Positions 9,011 to 16,237 of a stretch of 60,352 nt of DNA are shown piece by piece. Under the pieces are notes generated by a model. It was not told the DNA's origin. It made no database searches and worked only from the letters and a program-made list of their open reading frames with translations. Where the stretch lies: contig JAFRUZ010000008.1 in assembly GCA_017438635.1 (NCBI GenBank), positions 1 to 60,352 on the forward strand, given 5' to 3'. Within the stretch, counting starts at the first letter, position 1; every line of letters starts with the position of its first letter. The DNA is from Bacilli bacterium. Lineage in GTDB: Bacteria > Bacillota_I > Bacilli_A > RF39 > UBA660. Position numbers and translations under genes: made by a program.

Positions 9011-10921
9011 ATGAGACTTGTAAAAGATAAATTAGATATTGAAAGAATTATTGCTTCTTCCGATGATGAAAAAAAAGAGGTAATTAGAGATAGAGAAAAG
9101 TACAATATAGATATTTATAATCTTTGTGATATTATTTCTTCAATAGAAGATGATGATTATAAAAAATATATAGTAGATAGTGCTGAGGAATATGGTTTAA
9201 GATCACGTCAAGTAGCGGATATTGTTTCTTCGATAAAAGATGATAATTATAAAGATAGTATTGTTAGAGATAAAAACATGTATAATTTCACTATATATGA
9301 TATTTTGTCTATTACTGAATCTATGAGTATTCTATCAATAAGAAGAATTTTGAATAATAAAGACGATTATCCATTAGATCTTGATGATTTAGCTAATGTA
9401 GTTAGACATATTACTGATGATAATTTAAAAAAAGATATAGTTTCTAACAATACATTATATAAATTTAGTTTTGAACATTTAGCTAATATCATATCTTCTA
9501 TAAAAGATGATGATTATAAAAAGTTCTATGTTAATAAACTTCGTGATGCAGGTGTTGATTCATTTATAGTTTCAATAATAATTCAGTCTGTAAAAAATGA
9601 TAAGTATAAATATAATGTAATTTGTAATGCTAAAGATTATTCTTTATTAGAAGATGATGTTTTATTTATTATGGAGAGCTTTGTTTCTAATAAGTATCTT
9701 TTTGAATTTATAAATAATTATAAAAACTATAGTTTTAATCTTAATTATCTTTCTGAAATAATATGTTTAATAAAAAGTGATTCTTATAAAGCAGGAATAG
9801 TTTATAATAATGAATATAATTTTAATGCAGTACAATTGATGACAATTATCAGTTCTATTAGTAATGTTGAAGCAAAGAAGAACCTTGTGGAAATTTTATA
9901 TAAAAAAGATGTTTTTGGTCATTTTGAAATTGATAAAAAACTTGTCATTCCTGAAGGTATGACATTTGGTGTTGAGATAGAGGCAGAAGGACTAAATAAT
10001 CAACTTGTTCTTAAAAGTTCATTGCCTGGTGATTGGAATGCAAAACCTGATTCTTCTCTTAGAAAAGGAGTCGAAGGAATATCTCCTATACTGGAGAATG
10101 GTACTGAAAAAGATATTTCTATGGTTTGTAGTATATTTAAATCTCTTGATTTAGAGGCTACTAGAAATTGTGCTGGACATGTTCATATTGGTGCTGATTA
10201 CTTTGGTAAGGATGTTAATAGTTTTAAGAATTTAATTGAAATATTTAGTAATGTTGAAGGATTATTGTATTTAATAGCTAATCAAGAAGGTGATATACCT
10301 AGAAAATATGCATTTAGGTATTCTTTACCTATTACTAGTAAGATAGAAGATGTTGTTAATCAGGATTCTAATTTCTTTGATAAGGCTAATAGTTTTGAAA
10401 GATTTAAACGTGTAATAAAATCAGTTCAAAAAACGAGATTTTCTTCTATTAATTTTAATAATGTAGGATCTGTTCATAAAAATACTATTGAATTTAGACT
10501 TGCTAATGGTACTCTTAATCCTAATGTATGGATAGATAATGTTAATTTATTCGGAGGATTAATGTGGCTTGCAAAAAGAATAAGTGAAATACAAAGAAAA
10601 GCAGTAAACAAAGTAACTGATGAAGATAAATTTGTTTTATATCTTTATGAGAGATTAAAAGATGAATCTATTTCTGATGAAGAAAAACTTAAGGCACTTT
10701 TTAATATGTTACCTATGTTAGATGAAAGAATTTATTTTAATAGATATGAAACAAATAGTGCGCTTTTCGAAGAATTTGATAACTCTCTTTTATTAAAAGA
10801 AATATCTAGACTTAAACCTATTAGAATTTCTGAATGTAATAGTGAATTAAAGAGAATAGTTGATAATAACTATGATAGTGTATTTGGTTATTATGATGAG
10901 AAAAATACAAGGAAAATGTGA
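9011..10921 (+). CDS. Amidoligase-family enzyme with N-terminal helical repeats
   Basis: The 636-residue protein has two parts. Residues about 1-300 are seven to eight helical repeats of roughly 33-36 aa, with phrases such as DIISSIEDDDYKKYIV, DIVSSIKDDNYKDSIV and NIISSIKDDDYKKFYV. Residues about 315-530 match the putative amidoligase family (Amidoligase_2, glutamine-synthetase-like fold): GVEIEAEG, KPDSSLRKGVEGISPIL, CAGHVHIGAD and TIEFRLANGTLNP. Those carboxylates and histidines would bind ATP-Mg and form an amide bond; the substrate is unknown. ATG 9011 follows AGAGGTGAT. It ends in TGA, which also forms part of the next promoter. Confidence 0.7.
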   Translation: MRLVKDKLDIERIIASSDDEKKEVIRDREKYNIDIYNLCDIISSIEDDDYKKYIVDSAEEYGLRSRQVADIVSSIKDDNYKDSIVRDKNMYNFTIYDILSITESMSILSIRRILNNKDDYPLDLDDLANVVRHITDDNLKKDIVSNNTLYKFSFEHLANIISSIKDDDYKKFYVNKLRDAGVDSFIVSIIIQSVKNDKYKYNVICNAKDYSLLEDDVLFIMESFVSNKYLFEFINNYKNYSFNLNYLSEIICLIKSDSYKAGIVYNNEYNFNAVQLMTIISSISNVEAKKNLVEILYKKDVFGHFEIDKKLVIPEGMTFGVEIEAEGLNNQLVLKSSLPGDWNAKPDSSLRKGVEGISPILENGTEKDISMVCSIFKSLDLEATRNCAGHVHIGADYFGKDVNSFKNLIEIFSNVEGLLYLIANQEGDIPRKYAFRYSLPITSKIEDVVNQDSNFFDKANSFERFKRVIKSVQKTRFSSINFNNVGSVHKNTIEFRLANGTLNPNVWIDNVNLFGGLMWLAKRISEIQRKAVNKVTDEDKFVLYLYERLKDESISDEEKLKALFNMLPMLDERIYFNRYETNSALFEEFDNSLLLKEISRLKPIRISECNSELKRIVDNNYDSVFGYYDEKNTRKM

Positions 10922-10927
10922 TATAAT
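10919..10927 (+). promoter_or_regulatory. Extended -10 promoter overlapping a stop codon
   Basis: TGATATAAT starts at the TGA stop of the amidoligase gene, so the stop supplies the TG of the extended -10. The predicted start near 10934 leaves about 9 nt (GAGGTGATG..) before ATG 10943. Confidence 0.6.
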
Positions 10928-10942
10928 TAAAGAGGTGATGTT

Positions 10943-11698
10943 ATGAAAGCACTTGTAACAGGGGCATCTTCCGGAATTGGAAGAGAGATGGCTATTTATT
11001 TATCATCTTTGGGGTTTGATTTGGTTCTTGTTTCTCGAAGTAAAGAAAAACTTGAAAAATTAGCTTCTAAGTTAAAAACTAAAGTTAAATTAGTGGTTAT
11101 TGATTTAGCCTCAGAAAAACACGCTAAAGACTTGTATATGATAACTAAGAATGAAAATATCGATTTGTTAGTTAATAACGCAGGATTCGGTGTTTTTGGA
11201 GATTATAACAGTGTTAATTTGACTAAAGAACTTGAAATGATTGACCTCAATGTTAAAGCAGTGCATATTTTAACTAGAATGTTTTTAAAAGATATGGTTA
11301 AAAAGGATAAAGGTGCTATTTTAAATGTAGGAAGTAGTGCAGGTCTATTAAAAGGTGGACCACTTATGAGTACATATTATGCTACAAAAGGTTATGTTGT
11401 TGATTTTACTTTAGCAATATATGAAGAATTAAGAAGAAATAAATCAAAAGTTCAAATCGGTGTATTATGTCCTGGGCCTGTAAAAACTAATTTTAATAGT
11501 GTTGCGGGTGTTGATTTTAACTTATCTTCTTTAGAGGCGGAATATGTTGCTAGATATGCAATTGATAAATTTTTAAAAGATAAGAAAACAATTATAGTAC
11601 CTGGATTTAAAGTTAGAGCAGGAATATTCTTTAGTAGATTTTTATCTAGAAAAAGATTATTAAAGATAACTTATAATATACAAAGGAGGAAGAAATAA
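10943..11698 (+). CDS. Short-chain dehydrogenase/reductase (classical SDR)
   Basis: The 251-residue Rossmann enzyme shows TGASSGIG (cofactor loop), LVNNAGFGVFGDY, catalytic Ser in NVGSSAGLLKGG and YYATK giving YxxxK. RS after the second strand (VLVSRSKEKLEKL) suggests NADP(H). The substrate is not predictable. Its stop overlaps the truA start (TAATG), so the two form an operon. Confidence 0.85.
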   Translation: MKALVTGASSGIGREMAIYLSSLGFDLVLVSRSKEKLEKLASKLKTKVKLVVIDLASEKHAKDLYMITKNENIDLLVNNAGFGVFGDYNSVNLTKELEMIDLNVKAVHILTRMFLKDMVKKDKGAILNVGSSAGLLKGGPLMSTYYATKGYVVDFTLAIYEELRRNKSKVQIGVLCPGPVKTNFNSVAGVDFNLSSLEAEYVARYAIDKFLKDKKTIIVPGFKVRAGIFFSRFLSRKRLLKITYNIQRRKK

Positions 11699-12426
11699 TG
11701 AAATATTTTGTTTCTTTTTCTTATGATGGATCTTGTTTTAACGGATTTCAAAGGCAAAAAAAACAAAAAACAGTTCAAGGTGAATTTGAAAAGTATTTGT
11801 CTTCTTTAGAGGGTAATCCTGTAGAATTAGTAGCTTCAGGTAGGACAGATAAAGGAGTACACGCTAAAGGGCAATGTGCACATTTTTGTTTAGATAAAAA
11901 GGTTACTACATATGGTCTTAAAAAATACTTAAATCGCAGTTTTAATGGTGAAATATATGTATCAAGTGTTACCGTAGTTGATGATAGTTTTCATGCAAGG
12001 TATGATGTTAAGGATAAAATATATTCATATTATATAAATATGGGTGAATATAATCCTATGATGCGTAATTATATGTATCAATATTGTAAAGAATTAGATA
12101 TAGAAAAAATGAAAAAGGCGTCATCTTGTTTAATTGGAGAACATGATTTTAGATCGTTTTGTACTGATGAAAAAGGTAAAGATAATTGTATTAGAAATAT
12201 TTATTCAATTGATTTTGAAAAGAAAGATAATATATTAAAAATTACTTTTAAAGGTAATGGGTTTCTTAGAAAAATGATTAGAAATATTATGGCTATTTTA
12301 ATAGAAATAGGAAATGGTTCAAAAGAAGTTTCAGATATGAAGAGGATACTAGAAGAAAATAATAGAAAAGGTAATTTAAAATGTGCTTTTTCTGGGGGAT
12401 TATATTTAGAAAAAGTTAATTATTAG
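11698..12426 (+). CDS. truA: tRNA pseudouridine(38-40) synthase TruA
   Basis: The 242-residue enzyme converts uridines 38-40 of the tRNA anticodon arm to pseudouridine. The catalytic Asp is in ASGRTDKGVHAKGQ. Further TruA marks are DSFHARYDVKDKIYSYYI, GEHDFRSFCT and GNGFLRKMIRNIM. AAAGGAGG precedes the ATG inside the SDR end. Confidence 0.95.
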   Translation: MKYFVSFSYDGSCFNGFQRQKKQKTVQGEFEKYLSSLEGNPVELVASGRTDKGVHAKGQCAHFCLDKKVTTYGLKKYLNRSFNGEIYVSSVTVVDDSFHARYDVKDKIYSYYINMGEYNPMMRNYMYQYCKELDIEKMKKASSCLIGEHDFRSFCTDEKGKDNCIRNIYSIDFEKKDNILKITFKGNGFLRKMIRNIMAILIEIGNGSKEVSDMKRILEENNRKGNLKCAFSGGLYLEKVNY

Positions 12427-12437
12427 TTTTTATATAT

Positions 12438-12466
12438 TTGACTTTATATATAATTCAATATAAAAT
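12438..12466 (+). promoter_or_regulatory. Sigma-A promoter for the 12486 gene
   Basis: TTGACT (12438-12443) and TAAAAT (12461-12466) are separated by 17 bp. The predicted start is near 12473. This places an in-frame codon at 12438 inside the promoter and supports ATG 12486. Confidence 0.7.
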
Positions 12467-12485
12467 TATGTTAAGAGATGATATA

Positions 12486-12863
12486 ATGGGAAAAACAGTA
12501 AAAACAATATTAAAAAACAATAATATGTATAGTGATGAATTAAAAAAACTAGATTATCATATGCGTATATTAGATGTAGATGCAAATGAATTATTAAGTA
12601 AACTATTGGTAGAAGGTTTTGTTCCTAAAACGGATGAATTATCTGAACAGGAAATTGCTACTGCCTTACTTACATTAATTAAAAATTGTGATGTAGAAAG
12701 TGAAACATACGATAGAAGTTTAGATGAAGAAATGATAAGAATTGGCCTAGGTTTAAAAAATGATTTTTCAAAAGATAGAGATGAATCCTATTTAGATGAT
12801 AATGCTGATCTTATGGATAGCTATGAAGCTTTTATGGATCATCAAAGTGGCCTTTCTAGATAA
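12486..12863 (+). CDS. Hypothetical acidic protein, 125 aa
   Basis: The product begins MGKTVKTILKNNNMYSDELKKLD and is predicted helical and acidic, with a run of Asp/Glu toward the C-terminus (DESYLDDNADLMDSYEAFMD). No membrane segment, signal peptide or catalytic motif is visible, and I do not recognise the family. ATG 12486 is chosen because AGAGATGAT stands just upstream and the promoter covers earlier in-frame codons. It is a single-gene unit with its own terminator. Confidence 0.6.
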   Translation: MGKTVKTILKNNNMYSDELKKLDYHMRILDVDANELLSKLLVEGFVPKTDELSEQEIATALLTLIKNCDVESETYDRSLDEEMIRIGLGLKNDFSKDRDESYLDDNADLMDSYEAFMDHQSGLSR

Positions 12864-12900
12864 AAATAACTATTTATAGCTAGTAATAGTTATTTTTTTT
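12863..12900 (+). terminator. Terminator after the 12486 gene
   Basis: The 12-bp stem AAAATAACTATT (12863-12874) / AATAGTTATTTT (12885-12896) has a 10-nt loop and is followed by Ts to 12900. Confidence 0.85.
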
Positions 12901-12951
12901 AATTTTTATGGTTTTTTTTCATATATTGTTAGAGAAAAACCCTGTTTTTTA

Positions 12952-12980
12952 TTGACTTTTATGGCTTGTTTTAGTATAAT
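12952..12980 (+). promoter_or_regulatory. Promoter of rplM-rpsI
   Basis: TTGACT (12952-12957), a 17-bp spacer and TATAAT (12975-12980) form a strong sigma-A promoter. The start is predicted near 12987, giving a leader of about 75 nt, much longer than most leaders in this window. Confidence 0.85.
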
Positions 12981-13003
12981 TTTAAACGGTACATTTCTTA
13001 ATA

Positions 13004-13039
13004 TCCCATTTTTATAGGACCTGGGAAATCCTATAAAAA
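13004..13039 (+). promoter_or_regulatory. Structured leader of rplM, possible autoregulatory element
   Basis: TTTTTATAGGA (13009-13019) pairs perfectly with TCCTATAAAAA (13029-13039), an 11-bp stem with a 9-nt loop. The loop contains TGGGA (13022-13026), which complements TCCCA (13004-13008) just 5' of the stem, so a pseudoknot is possible. No T-run follows, so it is not a terminator. L13 leaders that bind ribosomal protein are known in Bacillota; whether this matches that family is inference. Confidence 0.55.
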
Positions 13040-13060
13040 GTGAAGAAAGGAAAGATAAAA

Positions 13061-13492
13061 ATGAAAAGTTATATGCAAAAAAAAGAAACAGTTGAACGTA
13101 AATGGTATGTTATTGATGCTACTGACATGACATTAGGACGTTTAGCTAGTAAAGTTGCTAATATTTTAAGAGGAAAAAATAAACCAACTTATACTCCTCA
13201 TATAGATTGTGGCGACTATGTTGTTATAATTAATTGTGAAAAAGTAAAATTAACAGGTAATAAATTAACAGATAAAATTTATTATAGCCATTCAAGATAT
13301 GCTGGTGGTTTAAGGGAAAGAACTGCTAAAGAAATGATTGAAAAATATCCAGAAGAAATGGTTGAAAAAGCAATTAAAGGAATGCTTCCACATAATAGAT
13401 TAGGAAGAGCTTGCTTTAAAAAATTATTTGTTTATAAAGGAGAAAATCATCCACATATGGCTCAAAAGCCAGAAGTGCTTGATTTGAAATAG
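13061..13492 (+). CDS. rplM: 50S ribosomal protein L13
   Basis: The 143-residue protein begins [22 protein letters not shown] and carries [16 protein letters not shown] and [23 protein letters not shown], as in L13. ATG 13061 is preceded by AGAAAGGAAAG. An earlier in-frame GTG at 13040 lies at the foot of the leader hairpin and has no site of its own. Confidence 0.96.
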   Translation: MKSYMQKKETVERKWYVIDATDMTLGRLASKVANILRGKNKPTYTPHIDCGDYVVIINCEKVKLTGNKLTDKIYYSHSRYAGGLRERTAKEMIEKYPEEMVEKAIKGMLPHNRLGRACFKKLFVYKGENHPHMAQKPEVLDLK

Positions 13493-13501
13493 GAGGTTTG
13501 T

Positions 13502-13924
13502 ATGGCTAAGAGTAAGAAAAGTTACTATGGAACTGGAAAAAGAAAAACTAGTATTGCAAAAGTTACATTAACTGAAGGTACTGGTAAAATCACTGTAAAT
13601 GGTGTAGATGTAAATGATTACTTTGTATTCGATACTAAAGTAATGGATTTAGTACAACCTCTTGAACTTACTAATATGACAGATAAGTTTGATGTTGATG
13701 CTAAAGTAACTGGTGGAGGTTTCTCTGGACAAGCTGGTGCTATTAGATTAGGTATAGTTAAAGCTTTACTTGAATATGATAGTGCATCTGATCCTGAAAG
13801 TGAAACAAGTTTTAGAAAGATACTAAAAACTGCTGGTTTAGTTACACGTGATTCAAGAATTAAAGAACGTAAAAAACCAGGATTAAAGAAAGCAAGAAGA
13901 GCGCCACAATTTAGTAAAAGGTAG
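13502..13924 (+). CDS. rpsI: 30S ribosomal protein S9
   Basis: The 140-residue protein begins [21 protein letters not shown] and ends RRAPQFSKR, the S9 tail that reaches the P-site tRNA (canonical ...KR end). It lies 9 nt after rplM, the conserved rplM-rpsI pair. Confidence 0.96.
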   Translation: MAKSKKSYYGTGKRKTSIAKVTLTEGTGKITVNGVDVNDYFVFDTKVMDLVQPLELTNMTDKFDVDAKVTGGGFSGQAGAIRLGIVKALLEYDSASDPESETSFRKILKTAGLVTRDSRIKERKKPGLKKARRAPQFSKR

Positions 13925-13948
13925 GAAAGACCTATTATATATGTTTGC

Positions 13949-13973
13949 AAAGCCCGTATTTACGGGCTTTTTT
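13949..13973 (+). terminator. Terminator of rplM-rpsI
   Basis: AAAGCCCGTA (13949-13958) pairs with TACGGGCTTT (13961-13970) and runs into Ts to 13973. Confidence 0.9.
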
Positions 13974-13980
13974 GTGTATA

Positions 13981-14067
13981 AAGCTAGTAGAATTATAAAC
14001 AAAGCTAGCGTCGTAGGCTACAAGTAGGCTACAGGTAGGCTACAAACTTGAAAATATGTGGTATAAT
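13981..14067 (+). promoter_or_regulatory. Box-array promoter P1 (three GTAGGCTAC boxes)
   Basis: GTAGGCTAC occurs at 14013-14021, 14024-14032 and 14035-14043, an exact 11-bp period. The last box ends 18 nt before TATAAT (14062-14067), which is part of TG-n-TATAAT. The box is a 9-bp odd palindrome (GTAG-G-CTAC). No TTGACA is present, so an activator seems needed. Upstream, AAGCTAG occurs twice, 21 bp apart (13981, 14002). It drives the methyltransferase gene. Confidence 0.75.
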
Positions 14068-14085
14068 GATATGGGAGTTGTGATT

Positions 14086-14871
14086 ATGAATAGAGAAGAA
14101 GTATTAAATAATTTTTATAATGATTCTTGTAATGAGGATATGCGTCTTAATAGTCAACATGCACAAGTAGAGTTTTTAACAACAGTTAAATATATAGGAG
14201 AGTATTTAAAACCAAATTGCAGAATTTTAGAAATTGGTGCAGGGACTGGAGCATATTCTTTATATTATGCAAATAAGGGTTATGATGTTACAGCAATTGA
14301 ATATGTTGAGCATAATGTTGATATACTTAAATCAAAAATAACAGATCAAATGAATATAGTTGCTGAACAAGGAGATGCTTTAGATTTGTCAAGGTTCGAA
14401 GATAATATTTTTGATATAACATTAGTTTTAGGACCTTTGTATCATTTGTTTGATGATAACGATATAAATAAAGCTATTGATGAAGCAATACGAGTTACTA
14501 AACAAAATGGGATAATAGCTATAGCATATTTAACGAATGATTCAACCATGATAAACTGGGGACTTATGGGTAATCATTTGATAGATGGCTATCCAAAGTA
14601 TTTTGATGATAACTTTAGAATAGTAAGGTTTCCTGAAGGAATATTCTCTCATTTTTATATTTCAGAATTTAAAAAATTAATGAATAACTATGATATTGAG
14701 TTATTACATAATGTAGCAACTGATGGATTTTCTTGTTATGTTAAAGAGAAATTAGACTCTTTAACAAAGGAAGAATTTGATGTGTGGATGAAATATCATT
14801 TATCAACATGTGAAAGAGAAGATTTACAAGGATATAGTAATCATATGTTATACATATGTAGAAAAAGGTAA
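14086..14871 (+). CDS. Class I SAM-dependent methyltransferase
   Basis: The 261-residue protein has a Rossmann-type methyltransferase core: RILEIGAGTGAYSLYYANKGYDVTAIEY (motif I and the acidic residue after strand 2), EQGDALDLS, and LVLGPLYHLF at the post-motif. The HLF phrase and overall layout resemble small-molecule methyltransferases, but the substrate is unknown. ATG 14086 follows GGGAGTTGTGAT and lies downstream of the predicted start near 14074. It is the first gene of the box-promoter island. Confidence 0.8.
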   Translation: MNREEVLNNFYNDSCNEDMRLNSQHAQVEFLTTVKYIGEYLKPNCRILEIGAGTGAYSLYYANKGYDVTAIEYVEHNVDILKSKITDQMNIVAEQGDALDLSRFEDNIFDITLVLGPLYHLFDDNDINKAIDEAIRVTKQNGIIAIAYLTNDSTMINWGLMGNHLIDGYPKYFDDNFRIVRFPEGIFSHFYISEFKKLMNNYDIELLHNVATDGFSCYVKEKLDSLTKEEFDVWMKYHLSTCEREDLQGYSNHMLYICRKR

Positions 14872-14890
14872 TAAAACTTACATTTTTGTC

Positions 14891-14967
14891 TAAGACACGA
14901 TAAGGCACGCTAAGACACTGTGCGTAGGCTACGAGTAGGCTACAAAATCTCCGCTAAGCCCTATAAA
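14891..14967 (+). promoter_or_regulatory. Box-array promoter P2 (five boxes) for small RNA 1
   Basis: Three 10-bp direct repeats TAAGACACGA, TAAGGCACGC and TAAGACACTG (14891-14920) lead into GTAGGCTAC at 14924-14932 and 14935-14943. All fit TARGNYAC. The last box ends 18 nt before TATAAA (14962-14967), as in P1. The upstream part shares about 60 bp with the segment before P5 (16132-16195). Confidence 0.7.
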
Positions 14968-14973
14968 TAGAGG

Positions 14974-15034
14974 GACGCTAATTCAGTAAGAGATAGACAA
15001 GCTTTTTTGAAAGCCCCATTTTGTGGGCTTTTTT
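14974..15034 (+). ncRNA. Small RNA 1 of a tandem pair (predicted, about 61 nt)
   Basis: Box promoter P2 predicts a start near 14974, and an intrinsic terminator ends the unit (AAAGCCC 15010-15016 / GGGCTTT 15025-15031, Ts to 15034). No ATG is present in the unit, so it is probably non-coding. The body (GCTAATT.AGTAAGAGATA.ACAAGC) is nearly identical to the second unit 138 bp downstream. Before the terminator, GCTTT can pair with AAAGC, competing with the terminator stem. Function unknown. Confidence 0.6.
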
Positions 15035-15072
15035 AATGTCTTAATATACAAAATTAGTACTTTTTAGAGGCC

Positions 15073-15105
15073 GTAGGCTACAAAATCTTCGCAAACATGC
15101 ATAAA
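15073..15105 (+). promoter_or_regulatory. Box promoter P3 (one box) for small RNA 2
   Basis: A single GTAGGCTAC (15073-15081) ends 18 nt before CATAAA (15100-15105), which is preceded by TG. Spacing is the same as in P1, P2, P4 and P5. The box is preceded by CTTTTTAGAGGCC, also found before P4. Confidence 0.6.
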
Positions 15106-15111
15106 TAAAGG

Positions 15112-15171
15112 AAAGCTAATTTAGTAAGAGATAAACAAGCTTTTTGGAAAGCCCATTTTGTGGGCTTTTTT
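15112..15171 (+). ncRNA. Small RNA 2 of a tandem pair (predicted, about 60 nt)
   Basis: This is the paralogue of the unit at 14974. It shares the -10 to GCTAATT distance (9 nt), the AGTAAGAGATAAACAAGC body and a terminator with the perfect 8-bp stem AAAGCCCA / TGGGCTTT (15148-15168), with Ts to 15171. Differences lie mainly in the 5' end and loop, consistent with conserved structure after duplication. Confidence 0.6.
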
Positions 15172-15210
15172 CTATGCTTAAATATACAAAATATGCACTT
15201 TTTAGAGGCC

Positions 15211-15265
15211 GTAGGCTACAAGTAGGCTACAGGTAGGCTACAAATTTAGGGATATATGCTATAAT
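15211..15265 (+). promoter_or_regulatory. Box-array promoter P4 (three boxes)
   Basis: GTAGGCTAC at 15211-15219, 15222-15230 and 15233-15241 repeats with an 11-bp period, and the same linkers (AA, AG, then AAA after the last box) as P1. The last box ends 18 nt before TATAAT (15260-15265) in TG-n-TATAAT. It drives the 15288 gene; the start is near 15272. Confidence 0.75.
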
Positions 15266-15287
15266 TAATGTGCAGGATGTGATATAA

Positions 15288-16118
15288 ATGAATAAAGATG
15301 AAATTCAGAAGAAAATATATGAATTAAAATCTGAAGATGAAATAATTGAATTTGTTAAGTCAAGACTCAATGAATTAGAAAGCAATTCAGAAGAAAAAAA
15401 GGTTGGACAAGGATATACTTACCTATTTCAAGAATATATTTCAGAAAAAGTTCATTATAAAGCAGGAGCAAGTTTTGAAGATGCTGAATGTCCTGATTTG
15501 ATATATGATGATATAACACCATATGTTGAATTAATTAAATCTGTGAGGGAAGCATCTTGGTATAATGAATTATCCTTGTTTTCAACAGTGTTTTTTACGG
15601 TATATAACTATTTACCAAGCGAAGATATAGGATTAGGGAGAGCACTTACTTATATGTCACATAAGAATGAAAGAGTTTCAATTAAAACAATACGAGAAAA
15701 TGGTTGCGCATTTTGTTCTGAAAAGGCGGGTATGGCTCATAATCTATTTAAATTCTTGGGAATAGATTCTGAAGTTGCATGTGGATATCGTGATTCTGAA
15801 TTGCATGCTTTTAATATGATTTATCCAAATGGTTATGGTAGTGAGCCAATGGTTATTTATGATCCATCATTTTTTGTTAGTTTTGTTAGAGACAATCAAA
15901 AAAGTTCATTTGGGTACTTTAAAGCATTAAGGCGTGATGATTATGAGAAATTAATAAATGGAGAGCAAATAAAAATTGATTTAACTAAGACTGAAGAAAA
16001 CTATAGAAAACTATATGGTTATAATGGCTCTTTGGATGATGCTGTATTTGAGGGAGAAGAACCAACATATTCAATAGGCGTGGGAGAAAATAGAGAAGTT
16101 TTACCTAAGCGAGATTAG
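15288..16118 (+). CDS. Transglutaminase-like (papain-fold) protein
   Basis: The 276-residue protein has no signal peptide. Its middle matches the transglutaminase-core pattern: GCAFCSEKAGMAHNLFKFLGI with Cys140 or Cys143, ELHAFNMIYP with His173, and VIYDPS with Asp192, a plausible Cys-His-Asp triad. Such folds act as proteases, peptidases or amide-forming enzymes; which applies here is unknown. AGGATGTGAT precedes the ATG. It is driven by box promoter P4. Confidence 0.6.
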   Translation: MNKDEIQKKIYELKSEDEIIEFVKSRLNELESNSEEKKVGQGYTYLFQEYISEKVHYKAGASFEDAECPDLIYDDITPYVELIKSVREASWYNELSLFSTVFFTVYNYLPSEDIGLGRALTYMSHKNERVSIKTIRENGCAFCSEKAGMAHNLFKFLGIDSEVACGYRDSELHAFNMIYPNGYGSEPMVIYDPSFFVSFVRDNQKSSFGYFKALRRDDYEKLINGEQIKIDLTKTEENYRKLYGYNGSLDDAVFEGEEPTYSIGVGENREVLPKRD

Positions 16119-16131
16119 TGAGAATAAAAAT

Positions 16132-16219
16132 TAATAAAACTTACATTTTTGTCTAAGACACGCTAAAGTACGATAGGATACTGTGCGTAGGCTATAAGTT
16201 TTGGAATGTTTTATATAAT
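16132..16219 (+). promoter_or_regulatory. Box-array promoter P5 (four degenerate boxes)
   Basis: The 10-bp repeats TAAGACACGC, TAAAGTACGA and TAGGATACTG (16154-16183) are followed by GTAGGCTAT (16187-16195), which ends 18 nt before TATAAT (16214-16219). The segment from 16132 is a diverged copy of the one after the methyltransferase gene (from 14869). It drives the kinase–acetyltransferase pair. Confidence 0.7.
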
Positions 16220-16237
16220 CAGTATAGGTGGTGTAAC

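Larger units (their letters stand above)
14924..15219 (+). repeat. Tandem duplication of about 138 bp containing the small RNAs
   Basis: Two diverged copies run box to box (about 14935-15072 and 15073-15210). Each holds a GTAGGCTAC box, -10, RNA body, terminator and a CTTTTTAGAGGCC tail. This 415-nt gap between protein genes is fully accounted for by the box promoters and RNA units. Confidence 0.75.

Noticed and set aside
9002-9013. GTG 9002 as the amidoligase start
   Set aside because: It lies inside AGAGGTGAT; ATG 9011 is correctly spaced behind that site.
14013-15241. GTAGGCTAC repeats as a CRISPR array
   Set aside because: Units are 9 bp with 2-bp gaps, not 23-47-bp repeats with unique spacers; position relative to -10 elements explains them better.
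14869-16195. Repeat-flanked genes as an integron cassette array
   Set aside because: Repeats carry promoters and terminators, not attC-like folded sites, and no integrase is seen in the window.
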